Shown here one piece after another: positions 3,369-5,992 of a stretch of 5,992 nt of DNA (the first letter of the stretch is position 1; each line of letters begins with the position of its first letter). The DNA comes from JBHHYU01 sp046757725. GTDB lineage: Bacteria > Desulfobacterota > Binatia > UBA9968. The stretch covers positions 1 through 5,992 of the forward strand of contig JBHHYU010000145.1 in NCBI GenBank assembly GCA_046757725.1, written 5' to 3'. The notes under the pieces are model-generated. The model saw only the letters and a program-made list of their open reading frames with translations, was not told the DNA's origin and did no database searches. The position numbers and the translations under genes are program-made.

Positions 3369-5003
3369 ATGGCAGAGAACGTGTTCGTCATGCAGGGTGG
3401 AAAACTGATCGACGGCACCGGCCGGCGACCGATTGAAAATTCCGTTATCGTTATCCAGGCAGGCAAGTTCCAAGCAGTCGGTAGGAGCGGCGAGATCTCC
3501 CTTCCCGCCGGTGCCGAGGTAATCGATGTCAGGGGCAAGACCGTTCTGCCGGGCTTTATAGACGGTCATGGCCATCTGGAGGATTTTCATGGAGAGCTTT
3601 ATCTCCATCTGGGAATTACGACCTGCGCCACGATCGAAACCAACCAGGATGGCCCATGGACCCTTGCTCAAAAACAGGGCACCGATCTAGGCAAAATTCG
3701 CGGGCCGCGAATATGGATGTCTGGCCGGGCGATCGGCGGCGTCAGCACGGGGCACGATGCACCTATCTCGAGAACAATCCGCGGCAACATTATTGTCACA
3801 ACCCCGGAAGAGGTACGCAAAGCGGTGCAGCGGAAAAAGGAATTCGGCTGCGACATTCTCAAGGTCAACGAGTTCATTTCTCTGGATTTGCTGAAAGTCG
3901 CGGTCGACGAGGCCCATCGGCTGGGCATGCCGGTGGCCGCCCACAGTTGGGACGTCGTCGGGTCGGTCAACGCGGGCGTCGAGTCGATCGAGCATATCTG
4001 GTCGGTCGGCTACAGCTCCATTCCCTATGTCCCGGCCAGGCGCAAGTTGGCCGCGGACCGGCTGGGCGGCGTGATCGAGCAGGAGCTCGCCGGCTCCTAT
4101 TACCAGACCGAAAATTACGACGAGGTCATCGGCGCGATGGTGGAGCGGGGTGTCGCGTGGACCCCGACCATCGCCAAATGGTTGCGCCCCCTTTCGCCGA
4201 GCGCCGAGCGCTTCCGAAAAAGAGAAAACGAAATCCTGAACGACCCCAACGCCGGTCTCCCCGCCGCGGTCCGCACGGTGACCGACAATGCCTACGACAA
4301 GTTGTTCAAACGTTACACGCCCGAGCAGCGTGACCAAGCCAAAATCGGCTATGAAAAAGCCAACGAATTCATCCGGCGATTTGTCCAGGCCGGGGGCATC
4401 CTGAAGGAAGGGTCGGACCCGCCCCGGGGGATGGCTGCTTTGCTTATGCACGAAGCGCTGGCGATGGACGTCGAGGCGGGCGTGCCGCCGATGACCGCCA
4501 TCCAGGCCGCCACCCTGAACGTCGCCAGAACTTTCAAGAAGGACAAGGACTACGGCAGCATCGAGGCCGGCAAGGTCGCCGACCTTTCCATCGTCGATGG
4601 GGATCCGCTCCAGGACATCTGGATGACGCAGAACGTCAAGATGGTCATCATGGACGGCAAGGTCATCGATATCGGGTTTACAAAATACAAGAACCCGATT
4701 CCGTCGTTCTATTCCTACCAGAACTTGCCCCTCGACTTCGAAATCGCGCCGCTCTTTCTCATCGAAGGATCCGGTCCTACGGTCATGAAGGTTCGGGGGC
4801 GGGGAGGGATGTGGTTGTTTCACCGCGTCATGCTCAACGGCGAGCCGCTGCCGACTAGTTTTGTCTCAAAGAACGAGCTTCAAGCGACCATTTCACCCGA
4901 GGCGATAGCAAAGGCGGGCACCTACATAGTCACGCTCAAATGCGAAGGAGAACCGCTGCCCGAGTCCCATCGGGCCCATCTCGTGGTGGGCTACAGGCAA
5001 TAG
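3369..5003 (+). CDS. metal-dependent amidohydrolase (imidazolonepropionase/prolidase-like) with C-terminal IPT/TIG-like domain
   Basis: The 544-residue protein begins with the composite N-terminal beta domain typical of the superfamily (1-60, with GGKLIDGTG and VIDVRGKTVLPGFIDGH). A TIM barrel follows, carrying all expected metal ligands: H67 and H69 (GHGH), K165 (ILKVNE, the carbamylated-Lys position), H192 (AHSW), H209 (IEHI) and D350 (EGSD). The closing block GSIEAGKVADLSIVDGDPL (397-415) returns to the beta domain. Relatives hydrolyse amide or cyclic amide bonds in dipeptides, imidazolones and similar compounds; the substrate cannot be read here. Residues about 465-544 look like an IPT/TIG immunoglobulin-like fold (VMLNGEPLPTSFVSKNELQA, AGTYIVTLK). 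Typical members end near 430-450 aa, so this is an extension. No signal peptide is seen. A G-rich site (3351-3359) precedes ATG. It is transcribed alone from a nearby promoter. Confidence 0.92.
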   Translation: MAENVFVMQGGKLIDGTGRRPIENSVIVIQAGKFQAVGRSGEISLPAGAEVIDVRGKTVLPGFIDGHGHLEDFHGELYLHLGITTCATIETNQDGPWTLAQKQGTDLGKIRGPRIWMSGRAIGGVSTGHDAPISRTIRGNIIVTTPEEVRKAVQRKKEFGCDILKVNEFISLDLLKVAVDEAHRLGMPVAAHSWDVVGSVNAGVESIEHIWSVGYSSIPYVPARRKLAADRLGGVIEQELAGSYYQTENYDEVIGAMVERGVAWTPTIAKWLRPLSPSAERFRKRENEILNDPNAGLPAAVRTVTDNAYDKLFKRYTPEQRDQAKIGYEKANEFIRRFVQAGGILKEGSDPPRGMAALLMHEALAMDVEAGVPPMTAIQAATLNVARTFKKDKDYGSIEAGKVADLSIVDGDPLQDIWMTQNVKMVIMDGKVIDIGFTKYKNPIPSFYSYQNLPLDFEIAPLFLIEGSGPTVMKVRGRGGMWLFHRVMLNGEPLPTSFVSKNELQATISPEAIAKAGTYIVTLKCEGEPLPESHRAHLVVGYRQ

Positions 5004-5068
5004 CGTGCCCCCAATCGAGATGTGATCAGTGGCAGGGGTAGAGTAGAGGACAGGCTCAACTATTCTTA

Positions 5069-5083
5069 GGCCAACCCTTGGCC
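5069..5083. other. hairpin GGCCAA-CCC-TTGGCC after the amidohydrolase
   Basis: A perfect 6-bp stem with a 3-nt loop lies 66 nt past the amidohydrolase stop. It could terminate or stabilise that transcript, but no T-run follows (GTATCC), so it is not a standard intrinsic terminator. Confidence 0.35.
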
Positions 5084-5192
5084 GTATCCACCATATGCTT
5101 AAATGGGCTATTGAGTGGGAATACCGTTTATCACCCTGATCCCCAGAGATATAACCCCGGAGGCAGAAGTGCTTGCAATTTGGCCTCTATTG

Positions 5193-5198
5193 TATAGT
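5193..5198 (+). promoter_or_regulatory. candidate -10 box of the DUF1989 gene promoter
   Basis: TATAGT (5 of 6 to consensus) lies 46 nt upstream of the ATG. The nearest -35-like hexamer, TTGCAA (5173-5178), is only 14 nt away, shorter than normal. The rest of the 241-nt gap shows no guanidine-riboswitch features that I can recognise. Confidence 0.3.
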
Positions 5199-5244
5199 TT
5201 GTTGACTGACCGTGCCGTAATGCACCCAGAGAGGAGGTAGGGCT

Positions 5245-5874
5245 ATGAGAAAAATCCAAGAGACTCACGTACCTTATAATACCGGGTGGGCCGGAGAATT
5301 GAAAAACGGACAGGTGATTCGGATCATAGCGACGACCACGGTTGATTTCGTGTGCCTCAGGCGGGAAAACCTCAAAGAGCGTTTCGACCAGGCACGAACC
5401 AAGGTCTATAACAGGAAGATCTTCATCACGACTGGCGACAAGCTCATGGGCCGCAACAACCAGCACATGATGACGATCGTCGAAAACACCAACCGCGAAG
5501 GAACTCACGACCTTCAGAAAGGCATGTGCAGCGGCTACCGCTTTCAACTCGCCAAAAAAGAGGGAAAGCTGAGAGATTATTACAACAGGGATTATAAGGA
5601 CGAAGAGATTCCGGATCACGGCTGCTACGAAAATCTCTCGCAGGCTCTGGCACCGTACGGTATCGTTCCCGAGGATATACCCAATCCTTTCAATCTCAAC
5701 CAGCACATGAAAATCGACGGCGTGACCGGCCGCATGGATCACACGACGGTGAGACCCAAAGCGGGTAGCTACGTGGATTTTAGAGCAGAGATGGATCTGC
5801 TCGTCGCCTTGAGCGCCTGTCCCGATATGCCGGTTGGAGGAAAGCCGGTTGACCTTTTGATTTACGACCCGTGA
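5245..5874 (+). CDS. DUF1989 domain protein (urea carboxylase-associated / carboxyguanidine deiminase family)
   Basis: The 209-residue product spans the whole DUF1989 domain: GQVIRI (22-27), VDF (33-35), FITTGDKLMGRN (60-71), TIVENTNREGTHDL (77-90), C95, HGCYENL (125-131), PFNLNQHM (148-155) and AEMDLLVALSACPD (181-194). The conserved His88 of GTHD and Cys95, Cys127 and Cys192 are candidate metal or catalytic residues. Family members were long annotated as urea carboxylase-associated proteins, and two paralogues (CgdA and CgdB) act together as carboxyguanidine deiminase in guanidine use. Here a single copy stands without a partner, carboxylase, allophanate hydrolase or transporter, so that role is not assured. 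GAGGAGG (5231-5237) is 7 nt before ATG and fixes the start. It is probably cytosolic. Confidence 0.92.
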   Translation: MRKIQETHVPYNTGWAGELKNGQVIRIIATTTVDFVCLRRENLKERFDQARTKVYNRKIFITTGDKLMGRNNQHMMTIVENTNREGTHDLQKGMCSGYRFQLAKKEGKLRDYYNRDYKDEEIPDHGCYENLSQALAPYGIVPEDIPNPFNLNQHMKIDGVTGRMDHTTVRPKAGSYVDFRAEMDLLVALSACPDMPVGGKPVDLLIYDP

Positions 5875-5925
5875 AAAGCATTTCGAGTTTTGAGGTTTGA
5901 ACGACTCCCTGCAAAGGTGAGCCAT

Positions 5926-5953
5926 GCCGATCTCATCTGGTTTTGCGATCGGC
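5926..5953. other. inverted repeat GCCGATC / GATCGGC near the right edge
   Basis: Perfect 7-bp arms (5926-5932 and 5947-5953) enclose a 14-nt loop, 52 nt after the DUF1989 stop. No T-run follows directly. It may be a weak terminator or an operator of a gene beyond the window. A GTG at 5917 opens a frame that runs off the edge, but nothing in it is recognisable. Confidence 0.3.
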
Positions 5954-5992
5954 TAACTCGGTCAGGCAATCGCATTCGTTTTGACTTACCGG

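Noticed and set aside
3687..4823. 378-codon open frame on the - strand
   Set aside because: It lies wholly antisense to the amidohydrolase, whose metal ligands and domain order are intact. The translation is rich in R, D, G and V, as expected for a shadow frame in high-GC coding DNA, and has no recognisable motif.
5004..5244. Guanidine riboswitch before the DUF1989 gene
   Set aside because: None of the conserved guanidine-I loop motifs could be recognised; only a short GGCCAA/TTGGCC hairpin is present.
5131..5925. 264-codon open frame on the - strand
   Set aside because: It is antisense to the DUF1989 gene, which has a perfect ribosome site and all family motifs. The antisense frame shows no domain.

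Overview
The window carries seven genes or gene remnants on the + strand and one transposase scrap on the - strand. Only about two thirds is coding, and four non-coding stretches exceed 300 nt. The organism is probably an environmental bacterium of moderate to high GC. It has strong AGGAGG-type ribosome sites, IS remnants and dispersed intergenic repeats, which recalls the large genomes of soil or sediment lineages such as Deltaproteobacteria-like groups. No gene here fixes the taxonomy.

Layout from left to right: a repeat-rich leader (1-380) with a dispersed ~97-nt element (copy A) containing a perfect 16-bp palindrome; a YdjA-like nitroreductase (381-977); a decayed gap holding the C-terminal tail of an IS3-family transposase on the - strand (1063-1170); a dodecin-family protein (1318-1533); a second copy of the element (copy B, 1723-1818); a hicBA toxin-antitoxin locus (1872-2317) whose hicA is broken by a 1-nt frameshift at its catalytic-histidine codon; an exported protein of unknown function (2470-2940); a 428-nt gap that starts with a third, partial repeat copy and ends in a promoter; a 544-aa metal-dependent amidohydrolase with a C-terminal IPT/TIG-like domain (3369-5003); and a DUF1989 protein of the urea-carboxylase-associated / carboxyguanidine-deiminase family (5245-5874). 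The last 118 nt hold a hairpin and no convincing gene.

The genes do not form one obvious pathway. Most have their own ribosome site and sizeable upstream gaps; only hicB and hicA are tightly coupled. The amidohydrolase and the DUF1989 protein both suggest hydrolysis of C-N bonds, but 241 nt separate them and no guanidine or urea carboxylase, transporter or guanidine riboswitch is visible. I see no clear undescribed multi-gene system. The strongest leads are the dispersed multi-dyad repeat family, the frameshifted hicA beside an apparently intact hicB, the dodecin lacking the usual flavin-contacting residues, and the amidohydrolase-IPT fusion without a signal peptide.
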